Shown piece after piece: positions 31,746 to 39,578 of a DNA stretch of 50,694 nucleotides (within the stretch, counting starts at the first letter, position 1; every line of letters starts with the position of its first letter). The stretch comes from Spartobacteria bacterium (GTDB taxonomy: Bacteria > Verrucomicrobiota > Verrucomicrobiia > Chthoniobacterales > Chthoniobacteraceae), in NCBI GenBank assembly GCA_021324825.1, contig JAJPII010000038.1, positions 1 to 50,694 of the forward strand, given 5' to 3'. Position numbers and translations under genes: made by a program. The notes beneath the pieces are model-generated. The model was given only the letters and a program-made list of their open reading frames with translations. It was not told where the DNA came from and did no database searches.

Positions 31746-33927
31746 TCTCCCACCCTTCCCTCCGCAGATCGACGCGGACGGCGCCGCATTCATCCTGCCG
31801 GAAAAGCCGGATGCCGCGCGCGGCGACCGAGGCGGCCCACGAATCCGCGATGTGCGCGCCCGCCGGATATTTGAAGGAAGCGCAAATGATTGCCGCGGGA
31901 TGGACCGCGTCGATGAAATCCAGCGAACCGGAAACGTCCGCCGCGTGCTGGCCCTTTATGAGGATGTCGCTCTTGAGATCGCGCTCGTGATCCAGCAGCC
32001 AGTGTTCCGTGACGAATCCGCCGTCGGACATAAGGAGCGCTTTGCAGCCGCCTGCCGAGACCTGGAGCGCGAGCGCCTTGTCATCCGCCGCGCGCGCCAC
32101 GAGATCGGGCGGCGGATAGACCACCCGTAGTTCCACGTCCCGCGCCACGCGAAGGACGTCGCCCCGCTTGACGGTTTCAACGGCCCCGGCCGCGGCCTGG
32201 AAAGCGCGCCGCCCGCGCCAGCGGTCTCCAAGCGGCGACTGGAAAATCCTGCTCGGCGCGAGATCGCCCAGAAGTTCGGCGGCCGCGCCGGCGTTCTTCG
32301 CGCCGCCGTGGGTGAGGACAAAATCGTCCAGACGGTTCACGCCGCGCGACCGCAGATACGACAGAACGATTTCGCCGTAGGGCCGCGTGTTTCCTGAATC
32401 GACAAGCCAGTCCCGCCCCTCCGCGCGCAGATGGATGGAACCGCCGCTGCCGAGATCGAAGACGGTCAGTTCGCAGAGCGGCGGGCGCCAGCGCGGCAAT
32501 TCAAAATAAAAGTGCCCGCCGGGGATCCGCGCAAAGAGATGGACGACCACAAGGAGGCCCTTTGCCAGGAAGAGATTCGCGTTGTTGAAGGTGATGGAGA
32601 GCCAGTTCCACCAGGAGGACAGCAGCGACAGAATCCCTTCCGAGAGGATGCCATACGCTATCGGGACAACGGCCACATTCACCAAAACGGCGGCGGGCGA
32701 ACAGAGGTGCAGGTAGTTTGCTGTAAAAGGAAGCGAGCCGATCCATGCCGCGAGCGAGACCGCCGCGAGGTTCGCCACAAAACAGCACGCGGCGAAGTTC
32801 CACCTTCTCCAGCGGCCCCACAGCGGGCGCGGAAGAAACGGATCGGGCCGCACCCAATCGACGAAGCGCTCCCGGAAACGGCCCGCCAGCAAAATGATGG
32901 CGAGAACGACGCCGAAGGAAAATTGGAATCCCGGCAGGAAGAGTTGATTCGTATCCCAAAGGAAGATGAAGAAGCATGCGGCGGCGAGGCTGTTGAGCGC
33001 AAGGGGACGGCGGTCGAGGAGTTCTCCGAAAAGCCAGACGGACGCCATGATCGTCGCGCGAACGCTCCCCGAACTCAGCCCGGTGACGGCGGCGTAAAAC
33101 GCGAGCAGCGGAAGGATGAGGAGGACGGCGCGACTGCGTCCGATGCCGGTGAAGCGCAGGAGAAACCAGGCGATGGAAGCGAGCATCGCGACATGAAGCC
33201 CGTTCACGGTGAAGAGATGCAGCGTACCCGTGCGCCGGAAGAGTTCCTTGTCGTCCGGCGTCTCGCGTTTCACGCCGAGGACGAGGCTCTCGATCAAGCC
33301 CGCGCATTCCGGCTCGTCCTCGAGATCCAGCCCGAGCCGTCGCTCCATCCAATGGCGGGCTTTGAATGCGAGCGCCAGCACCGGGTTTCCCTCGCCGCGG
33401 CCCACGATGCGCCCGTCGGAAGGGAATCGCATTTCCAGTTCGGAGTGTGTGTTCAGCCGCCGCATGTAGGCCGCGTAATCGAACTGCGCCCAGTTTCGCG
33501 GACCCGGAATCCCGGAAAGCGTTCCCACGCATTCGACGCGGTCGCCGTAAGCGGGGGCCGGCCCCGTCCACCGCACCAGCGACTGCGTTCCGTCATCCAG
33601 CCGCAGCAGGAACTTTGCGCCGGGGCTGTCATGAAATCCGCGCGTCTGCTCCGGCTCGTCCGCGACTGCGCCGGAAAGGCGGACGACACCCGGCGCCACG
33701 ATGTGGACGCGGCCGGGATGCGCGTCGATCGTGTGGAATAAAAAGAACGCCCCGGCGGTGAAGAGATAACAGCCGGGCAGAAAGGGCTTCCACACCAGGA
33801 GAACGGCGCACGCCAGCAGCCCCGCGGCGAGCGGATAAGGATTCACCGGCCAGCGATCCGCGCAGAGAATCCCCGCCGCCGCGCAGAGAGCCAGCCCGGC
33901 GAACGGTTTGCGAGGGGGGCGTTTCAA
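31639..33927 (-). CDS. comEC: ComEC/Rec2 competence channel protein
   Basis: ComEC forms the inner-membrane channel for DNA uptake. The 762-residue product has the N-terminal OB-like region (about 70-160), the multi-span competence domain (GTLHLFTVNGLHVAML, SSGSVRATIMA) and a C-terminal metallo-beta-lactamase-like domain from about 500. In that domain the metal motif HxDxDH is replaced by HGGAKN, so the nuclease-like site is probably dead. The start is a TTG (33925-33927) overlapping the MFS stop (TTGA). The Pro-rich C-terminus runs antisense to trmB. Other pilus or competence genes are absent from the window. Confidence 0.88.
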   Translation of the reverse strand: MKRPPRKPFAGLALCAAAGILCADRWPVNPYPLAAGLLACAVLLVWKPFLPGCYLFTAGAFFLFHTIDAHPGRVHIVAPGVVRLSGAVADEPEQTRGFHDSPGAKFLLRLDDGTQSLVRWTGPAPAYGDRVECVGTLSGIPGPRNWAQFDYAAYMRRLNTHSELEMRFPSDGRIVGRGEGNPVLALAFKARHWMERRLGLDLEDEPECAGLIESLVLGVKRETPDDKELFRRTGTLHLFTVNGLHVAMLASIAWFLLRFTGIGRSRAVLLILPLLAFYAAVTGLSSGSVRATIMASVWLFGELLDRRPLALNSLAAACFFIFLWDTNQLFLPGFQFSFGVVLAIILLAGRFRERFVDWVRPDPFLPRPLWGRWRRWNFAACCFVANLAAVSLAAWIGSLPFTANYLHLCSPAAVLVNVAVVPIAYGILSEGILSLLSSWWNWLSITFNNANLFLAKGLLVVVHLFARIPGGHFYFELPRWRPPLCELTVFDLGSGGSIHLRAEGRDWLVDSGNTRPYGEIVLSYLRSRGVNRLDDFVLTHGGAKNAGAAAELLGDLAPSRIFQSPLGDRWRGRRAFQAAAGAVETVKRGDVLRVARDVELRVVYPPPDLVARAADDKALALQVSAGGCKALLMSDGGFVTEHWLLDHERDLKSDILIKGQHAADVSGSLDFIDAVHPAAIICASFKYPAGAHIADSWAASVAARGIRLFRQDECGAVRVDLRREGWEINSFLDGACKSGARQPGSVPRTPSAEGPGVPTPPP

Positions 33928-35111
33928 GCCGGCTTTGCCGACGGGCTCGCGGAAATCCCGAGTGTGAGGGCGAAGGCGACCACAAGGATGGAACCCGCCG
34001 TCCAGAACGCCGTCCGCGCGTATTCAGCCGCGTGGACGCCCAACAGCCACCCCGCGAGCATCGGCCCGACGAATCGGCCGAGGCTGCCGCAGGATTGCAT
34101 GAGGCCCATGGCGCGGCCCTGCCAGTTTTTCTCGACGTTGCGCGAGGCGAGGCCGTTGAGCGTGGGCGTAAGGAATCCGTTGCCCAGGGCGATGCCGGCG
34201 CACACCATCATGAGGACTTGGCGCGTGTTGCTGAGCGGCAGCGCGAACAGGCTCGCGGCCAGGAGCGCGGCGCCCAGCGTGGCGAGAGTCTTCTCCCCGT
34301 ACGCCTTTACCAACCTGCCGAGCAGGCCGCCCTGGATGACGACGCCGAGCACGCCGATGTACGCGAAGATGTAGCCGTTATCCCGCGCGGTGTAATGGAA
34401 GCGGTGCTCGGTGAAGAGCGCGAAGAGCGTCGTCATGATGGCGAACCCCATGATCGAGAAGAAATACGCGGCCATGACGCCGCCCAGCGCCCAGCCCCTG
34501 CCGTGGCTGAGGATCGTCGCGACGGAGGGCCTTTCGTGCGGCTGGATGCGGTGTTCGTGGTCGAGGCTTTCCGGCAGCAGGAAATAGATGAGCGCCGCGT
34601 TTACCGCCGCGAGCGCCGCCGCGAAATAAAAGGGCGCGGCGAGGGAACTCTTGCTCGCCCAGCCGCCGATCGCCGGGCCGAGGATGAAGCCGAGTCCGAA
34701 GGCGGCGCCGATCATCCCCATCGCGCGCGACCTGTTTTCCGGCGACGTCACATCGGCTATGTATGCCTGCGCGGTGGAGATGTTTCCGCCGCTGAACCCG
34801 TCGATGGCGCGGGCGAGGAAGAGCATCCAGAGGGCGTTCGCGAGCCCCATGACCGCGAACCCGACCGCGGTTCCAAGTATGCTCACGAGCAGCACGGGGC
34901 GGCGGCCCACGCGATCCGACAGGCGCCCGAGATAAGGCGAGCAGACGAACTGGATGAGCGAATAGACGCCCACGAGGCAGCCGATCTGCACCGAAGACGC
35001 GCCGAACCGTTCGGCATAGAGCGGCAGCACCGGGATGATGATCGCGAACCCGATCATGTCGATAAACACGGTCAGGAAGATAATCCCCAGTTTCGTGCGC
35101 GGGCTGGACAT
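33924..35111 (-). CDS. MFS transporter, TetA/Bmr-like
   Basis: A 395-residue, 12-span major facilitator. The loop 2-3 motif GRLSDRVGRRPVLL and the antiporter motif region LGFILGPAIGG are clear, matching drug:H+ antiporters of the TetA group. Substrate is unknown; such proteins are common in genomes and need not confer resistance. The start ATG (35109-35111) shares one base with the TGA of the upstream secreted-protein gene. The longer frame to 35285 is the shadow of that gene. The stop overlaps the TTG start of comEC. Confidence 0.9.
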   Translation of the reverse strand: MSSPRTKLGIIFLTVFIDMIGFAIIIPVLPLYAERFGASSVQIGCLVGVYSLIQFVCSPYLGRLSDRVGRRPVLLVSILGTAVGFAVMGLANALWMLFLARAIDGFSGGNISTAQAYIADVTSPENRSRAMGMIGAAFGLGFILGPAIGGWASKSSLAAPFYFAAALAAVNAALIYFLLPESLDHEHRIQPHERPSVATILSHGRGWALGGVMAAYFFSIMGFAIMTTLFALFTEHRFHYTARDNGYIFAYIGVLGVVIQGGLLGRLVKAYGEKTLATLGAALLAASLFALPLSNTRQVLMMVCAGIALGNGFLTPTLNGLASRNVEKNWQGRAMGLMQSCGSLGRFVGPMLAGWLLGVHAAEYARTAFWTAGSILVVAFALTLGISASPSAKPA

Positions 35112-36196
35112 CACCTGCGGATCGCGAGGATGAGCGACGTGTGCGTGGGGTCCCAGCGGTACCCGAAGCCGAAATCGAGCGGCGGCGGGGCGCTCTTGCT
35201 GAATAACTGATAAAGCTGCGGCTGGAAATATTGATGGAACAACGGGATCGGCCCGACGTACTCCCCGAAGACCCGCAAGGTCCATTTATCCGGCGTCAGG
35301 TAGTTTATCGGGATGCCCGAATCGTCCTGGAGAATGCACTGGCTCCGGTTCAGGAGAAAATTCCGCACGGTCGCGAAGCCGCTCACGTGCAGGAGATAGG
35401 ACGCCGATTTCAGGAGGCTGTCCCCCCTTCCGCGGTTCTGGCAGAATTTCATGAATCCCGGCGTCGAGTGGATGCCGCCGTCGGAGATGTCCGTGTTGAA
35501 ATAGTAGAGCGTCCGCGCGGGGCCGCCGCTTTCGTTTTTAAAGTCGAACTTGACGCCAGGGACGCCTCCCCTGCCCGGGTTGACTCCGCCCATGGAAGGA
35601 TGCACCCCGCCGTTGCTGTCGAGAGTCACGTATGCCGCGTCCAGGATGCGCTTGTGCGAGCGCGCGAGGAAGACGAGGAGGATGGGAACCGTCCCGTTCG
35701 CTTCCGGGTTTTGCAGGTCCTTCCTCATGTCCTTGGTGATGAAGTAGCCGAAGTTCAACACCGAGTAGAGCGCCGTCTCGATGTTATGCAGCGCCGGAGG
35801 GAGCGTCTCGGCGGTCGTTTTCGAGACATCCGGGATGACGCCCACCGGTTCCGTGCCGCACAGGATGTACGTCGCGGCGTTCGGAAAAAAAGCGTCCGCA
35901 TAGAGATAGTCCGGCCCGCTGAACATGTAATAGACCACCGGCGAATACCCGTGGATGGCGCCTTCTCTCCACACGCGGATCCTGTTGAGCCGCCGCGCCT
36001 CCATCTTCGCCCACGCGAGATCAAAAAACTTCGCGTGCTCGGCCCAATGCGCCTCCGCGTTGAACACCTCCAGGGCGGAACCCTGCGGCGCGGGCATCCC
36101 CGCGAGGAAGCGCGCCGCGTCATTGACGCTGACGGGTTCGGCGGCTTGCAACGCGCCGGCCAGCGCGCACGCGATGAGAAAAATCCTCTTGATCAT
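35111..36196 (-). CDS. secreted hypothetical protein (361 aa)
   Basis: The N-terminus is a signal peptide (MIKRIFLIACALAGALQA, cleavage near AEP), so the protein is exported. The mature part has GPDYLYADAFFPNAATYILC followed by GTEPVGVIP, and a central Gly-rich segment (NPGRGGVPG). The pattern reminds me of uncharacterised periplasmic proteins of Bacteroidetes/Chlorobi and PVC bacteria, but no domain name applies. It is co-transcribed with the MFS gene (stop and start share one base) and lies 16 bases below the APC permease gene. Function unknown. Confidence 0.75.
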   Translation of the reverse strand: MIKRIFLIACALAGALQAAEPVSVNDAARFLAGMPAPQGSALEVFNAEAHWAEHAKFFDLAWAKMEARRLNRIRVWREGAIHGYSPVVYYMFSGPDYLYADAFFPNAATYILCGTEPVGVIPDVSKTTAETLPPALHNIETALYSVLNFGYFITKDMRKDLQNPEANGTVPILLVFLARSHKRILDAAYVTLDSNGGVHPSMGGVNPGRGGVPGVKFDFKNESGGPARTLYYFNTDISDGGIHSTPGFMKFCQNRGRGDSLLKSASYLLHVSGFATVRNFLLNRSQCILQDDSGIPINYLTPDKWTLRVFGEYVGPIPLFHQYFQPQLYQLFSKSAPPPLDFGFGYRWDPTHTSLILAIRR

Positions 36197-36212
36197 GGTT
36201 GGTACGATAACT

Positions 36213-37505
36213 CTAACCCGCCTTCCGCCGCTTAGGCGAAGTAAAATACACCAGCAGCCCGAGAAGCATCGTCCCGAGGCCCGAGAACGATTCGACCGGC
36301 TTGAAGCGCGCGATCTCCAACAGCATGAAAAACGCGATGGCCAGGAAAAGAAGCGGCGTGACCGGGTAGCCCCACGTCCTGTAAGGGCGCGGCAACGCGG
36401 GCCGGCGGAAGCGGAGAACGAACACGCCGAGCACCGTCAGGAAAGAGCAGAGCGTGAGACTGAACTGGATGTACGTATTGATCCTCTGAAAGCTCGCGGT
36501 GGCGAGCAGGCCCGTGACGACCGCCAGTTGCAACAGCACCGCCGCGAGCGGAACACCCTTGCCGGTTTTCCACGCCAGGAAACGGAGCGCCGCGAGGTCT
36601 TCCCCCATCGCCATGCTCACGCGCGGGCCGATCCACATCATCGAACTGATGGAGGATACCAGCCCGATGCAGATAAGCCCGCCCATGATCCGCCCGCCCG
36701 TCTCGCCGAAGATGCGCCTGCCCGCGATGATCCCGACTTCAAGCTGGCCGGAAAGCTCCGCCGCGGGCGTGGTGTAGAGAAAGACCGCGTTCAAGGCCAC
36801 GTAAAGCGCCATGACGCCCAGCGTGCCGATCAACAGCGAACGGGGGATGTTCCTGCCGGGATCGCGCACTTCCCCGGCGATGTAGGTCGACGCGTTCCAG
36901 CCGGAGTATGCATACATCACGTAGACGAGGCTGATCGCGAACGGGGCGCCAAACACCACGGCATCCTGCCTGCCGGGCAGGAAGGAAACAGGCTGCGGAT
37001 GCCGGGTAAAAAGACCGGCGACTATGACCCCGGCAATGAGCGCCACCTTCAGGAACGTAAAAAAATTCTGGAAGAGGCCGCCCATCTCGACATCCTTCAG
37101 GTGCATCGCCGTGATGATCCAGACGATGGCGACCGCGAAGGGCCACCCCGGCAGGCCGGGAAAAACGGCCCGCAGATACGTCTGGAACGCGATGGCCGCC
37201 AGCGCGACCGGCGCGGCGAATCCGACCGTGGCGGAAGTCCACCCCGCGACAAATCCCGCCGCGGGATGATAGATCTCCGAGAGAAAATGGTACTCGCCTC
37301 CCGAGCGGGGAAGCGCCGCCGCCAGTTCGCCGTAGGAAAGCGCGCCGCACAAGGCCGCGACGCCGCCGACGATCCAGAGAAGCATCAGCGAGAACCCGGA
37401 CGGGATGTCGTGGATCTGAAAACCGAGGCTCGTGAATACGCCCGTGCCGATGATATTGGCGACCACCAGGGCGGTCGCCGTGACCAGCGAGACGGACCGT
37501 TTCAT
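36213..37505 (-). CDS. APC-superfamily amino acid permease
   Basis: A 430-residue, 12-span secondary transporter. The substrate-binding signature at helix 1 is NIIGTGVFTSLGF, and LPRSGGEYHFLSEIYHPAAGF at helix 3 and YSGWNASTYIAGEVRDPGRNIPRS-type sequence at helix 6 follow, all diagnostic of APC permeases (LAT/cationic amino acid subgroups). It imports or exchanges amino acids across the inner membrane; the specific substrate is not readable. It starts 4 bases after the stop of the PPK2 gene and precedes the secreted hypothetical gene on the same strand. Confidence 0.92.
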   Translation of the reverse strand: MKRSVSLVTATALVVANIIGTGVFTSLGFQIHDIPSGFSLMLLWIVGGVAALCGALSYGELAAALPRSGGEYHFLSEIYHPAAGFVAGWTSATVGFAAPVALAAIAFQTYLRAVFPGLPGWPFAVAIVWIITAMHLKDVEMGGLFQNFFTFLKVALIAGVIVAGLFTRHPQPVSFLPGRQDAVVFGAPFAISLVYVMYAYSGWNASTYIAGEVRDPGRNIPRSLLIGTLGVMALYVALNAVFLYTTPAAELSGQLEVGIIAGRRIFGETGGRIMGGLICIGLVSSISSMMWIGPRVSMAMGEDLAALRFLAWKTGKGVPLAAVLLQLAVVTGLLATASFQRINTYIQFSLTLCSFLTVLGVFVLRFRRPALPRPYRTWGYPVTPLLFLAIAFFMLLEIARFKPVESFSGLGTMLLGLLVYFTSPKRRKAG

Positions 37506-37509
37506 GCTC

Positions 37510-38607
37510 CTACGCCGGGAGCGATTTTCCGTTGTCTCCGTGCTCGTAGATCGTCTTGGCGGAGCCGACGATCCGGGGATCGGGCGGAATGACTGTCAGC
37601 GCATCTTTACCCGCGTAGGGAATCTTCGAGAGAATGTGCCGCATCGCATTAAGCCTGGCCCGGCTCTTGTCGTCGGAACGCACGATTGTCCAGGGAGCAT
37701 CCGCCGTATCGGTATAGAAAAGCATGGCCTCCTTCGCCTTGGTGTAAGCCTCCCAGCGGCCCAGCGATTCCACGTCCATCGGGCTCAGTTTCCATTGCTT
37801 TAGCGGGTCCGACGCCCTGTTGATAAAACGCCGGAGCTGTTCCTCGCGGCTCACCGAAAACCAGAACTTGAACAGGAGAATCTGGCTGCGCACCAACATC
37901 CTCTCGAACTCCGGCGCCTGGCGCATGAATTCGAGATACTCGTGCGGCGTGCAATACCCCATGACGTGCTCGACGCCCGCCCGGTTGTACCAGGAGCGGT
38001 CGAAGAAGACGATCTCCCCTTTGGTGGGAAGCTGCCGGGTATAGCGCTGGAAATACCACTGCCCTTGTTCGCTCTCGGTCGGCTTCGTCAACGCGACGAC
38101 CCGGGCGCCGCGCGGATTCAGGTTTTCGGTGAAGCGCTTTATCGTCCCGCCCTTCCCCGCCGCGTCGCGCCCTTCGAACAGCAGCACGATGCGCGCGCCC
38201 GTCTCCTTTACCCACGCCTGCATCTTCACCAACTCCACCTCCAGCAGCTTCTTCTCCGCGCAATAGTCCGAATACTTCATCCGCTTCGGATACGGGTAGG
38301 TGGGGCTGATGATCTTCCTCTTCTCGCCCGCCGATTCCTCGACCCGCTCCACGAGGTCCTGCGGAACGCCCGTCCGCACCTGCTCCGCGATCAATTCCAC
38401 CATCGGGAACGAACTGGCCATGTTCCTTGCCGCCACCCATTGCCCCTTGCGTTCCTCCTTGCGGCGCCGCTTCTCTTCCCTGCGCGCTTGCTTGACCAGC
38501 TTGCCTTCCGCGCGATCCGGGTTTTCCTCCGGCGCGGCGGCCCTCTCCGCGGCGGTCTTTTCAACCGCGAGCGCCTCGGCTGCGTCCTCGATGGGGTCGT
38601 TCGTCAT
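37510..38607 (-). CDS. ppk2: polyphosphate kinase 2
   Basis: PPK2 transfers phosphate between polyphosphate and nucleotides. The 365-residue product has a charged, coiled-coil-like N-terminal extension of about 60 residues (EEKRRRKEERK), the core with Walker A GRDAAGKGG (146-154) and Walker B/lid FFDRSWYNR (201-209), followed by the conserved RASDPLKQWKLSPMD block. One PPK2 domain makes it a class I or III enzyme; nucleotide preference cannot be fixed by eye. It heads the minus-strand group that includes the APC permease. The tRNA-Ala gene lies 173 bases upstream on the opposite strand. Confidence 0.94.
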   Translation of the reverse strand: MTNDPIEDAAEALAVEKTAAERAAAPEENPDRAEGKLVKQARREEKRRRKEERKGQWVAARNMASSFPMVELIAEQVRTGVPQDLVERVEESAGEKRKIISPTYPYPKRMKYSDYCAEKKLLEVELVKMQAWVKETGARIVLLFEGRDAAGKGGTIKRFTENLNPRGARVVALTKPTESEQGQWYFQRYTRQLPTKGEIVFFDRSWYNRAGVEHVMGYCTPHEYLEFMRQAPEFERMLVRSQILLFKFWFSVSREEQLRRFINRASDPLKQWKLSPMDVESLGRWEAYTKAKEAMLFYTDTADAPWTIVRSDDKSRARLNAMRHILSKIPYAGKDALTVIPPDPRIVGSAKTIYEHGDNGKSLPA

Positions 38608-38736
38608 TCTATTGAATCAGGTTGGGGAATCCGAATGTCCGCCCGTTCAGGCGCGTAATCAAGTGCAAGCACAAATCGAACCCCCGCGTCATCGCTTTGA
38701 CATCCGGCCATAACGCGCACGGCTGCTCTTTTTGGT

Positions 38737-38764
38737 TTGCCACTGCTTTTCATGATGGCATATT
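38737..38764 (+). promoter_or_regulatory. likely sigma-70 promoter of tRNA-Ala
   Basis: TTGCCA at 38737-38742 (5 of 6 to the -35 consensus) and CATATT at 38759-38764 (4 of 6 to the -10) are separated by 16 bases. Transcription would begin about 8-10 bases before the tRNA 5' end at 38781, a normal short leader. Confidence 0.45.
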
Positions 38765-38780
38765 CACGTGCGCAATCGCG

Positions 38781-38853
38781 GGGGGTATAGCTCAGTTGGT
38801 AGAGCGTCTCGTTCGCAATGAGAAGGTCTGGGGTTCGAATCCCCATACCTCCA
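38781..38853 (+). tRNA. tRNA-Ala (anticodon CGC)
   Basis: A full 73-base cloverleaf: acceptor GGGGGTA pairs with TACCTCC (one G-T), the D arm is GCTCAGTTGGTAGAGC, the anticodon arm TCTCG-TTCGCAA-TGAGA has anticodon CGC reading GCG (Ala), and the T arm is TGGGG-TTCGAAT-CCCCA. The discriminator is A. CCA is not encoded (CCC follows), so it must be added by nucleotidyltransferase. It separates the metabolic block on the left from the polysaccharide locus on the right. Confidence 0.97.
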
Positions 38854-38873
38854 CCCCTCCTCTGCCCCCCGTC

Positions 38874-39578
38874 TCACCGCCAGCGGATGACTTCGCTCAG
38901 GAACTGGAAGTAATATGCGGCGCCCCATTTCCAGACTTGAAGCTTCCGCTCGCCGCCTATCCGCGGCGGTTCGTCCGCGCCGATTTCCGTTATTCGCAGC
39001 TTCCGCTTGGCGGCGCGCACGGAGAGCAACGGTTCCATGCTGATCCGCGTGCGGAAGAGCCGCTCGGCGGTGCGGTAGCTGGCGTCCTTGTCCAGGTCGA
39101 GTTCCTGGAAGAGGTTCGCCCTGTATATCCGGTAGATGCCCATGACGTCCGTATAATTGCCGCCGTGCAGGACGTTGACCGTGCGCGTGAAGAGCCAGTT
39201 CCCAAACCCGGTTAGAATGTCGTCGTCCTCGCTTTTCGCCGCGCCAAAGTAGCGCGAGGCCATGACCATGTCGTAGCCTTCCTCCATTTTCGCGATCAAT
39301 TCCGGGATCGCTTCGGGCATGCAGTTGCCGTCCGGGCTGAACGTGATGACCGCCTCCCCCTCGATGAGCGGCCATACTTCGCGATAGGCGTTGCGCAATC
39401 CCCGCTCCTTCTGGATGTAAACGGTGTAGCCTTGCTCGCGAGACCATTCCGCGCTCCCGTCGGTCGAACCGCCGTCGAGGATGATGATCTGCAGCCCCCA
39501 TTTCGGGTCGACTTTCGGCATCACGGCGCGGAGGCCGACGATTTCATTCAGGACGGGGGCCAGCAGTGTTACTTTCAC
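38874..39578 (-). CDS. family 2 glycosyltransferase
   Basis: A 234-residue cytosolic GT-A enzyme. APVLNEIVGL at the N-terminus, IIILDGGSTDGSAEW (nucleotide-sugar site) and ITFSPDGNCMPEAIPELI (the DxD-like SPDGN) are the standard GT2 blocks, with MASRYFG downstream as in dolichyl-phosphate mannose synthase-like members. No membrane anchor is present. It probably moves a sugar from a nucleotide donor to a polyprenyl phosphate or growing glycan. The start is a GTG overlapping the previous membrane-protein stop (GTGA). It is the last gene of the minus-strand polysaccharide run and ends 21 bases from the tRNA. Confidence 0.88.
   Translation of the reverse strand: MKVTLLAPVLNEIVGLRAVMPKVDPKWGLQIIILDGGSTDGSAEWSREQGYTVYIQKERGLRNAYREVWPLIEGEAVITFSPDGNCMPEAIPELIAKMEEGYDMVMASRYFGAAKSEDDDILTGFGNWLFTRTVNVLHGGNYTDVMGIYRIYRANLFQELDLDKDASYRTAERLFRTRISMEPLLSVRAAKRKLRITEIGADEPPRIGGERKLQVWKWGAAYYFQFLSEVIRWR

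Noticed and set aside
32431..33741. 436-codon plus-strand frame
   Set aside because: Antisense to comEC, which has clear membrane and competence motifs.
35955..37592. 545-codon plus-strand frame
   Set aside because: Antisense to the APC permease and secreted protein genes; Arg/Glu-rich with no domain.
38604..38846. Minus-strand frame beginning MGIRTPDLLIANE
   Set aside because: It is the antisense reading of the tRNA-Ala gene, a well-known false protein produced by many tRNA regions.
38622..39215. Plus-strand frame containing VERLVRNEKVWGSNPHTS
   Set aside because: It translates the tRNA itself and then the shadow of the GT2 gene on the other strand.
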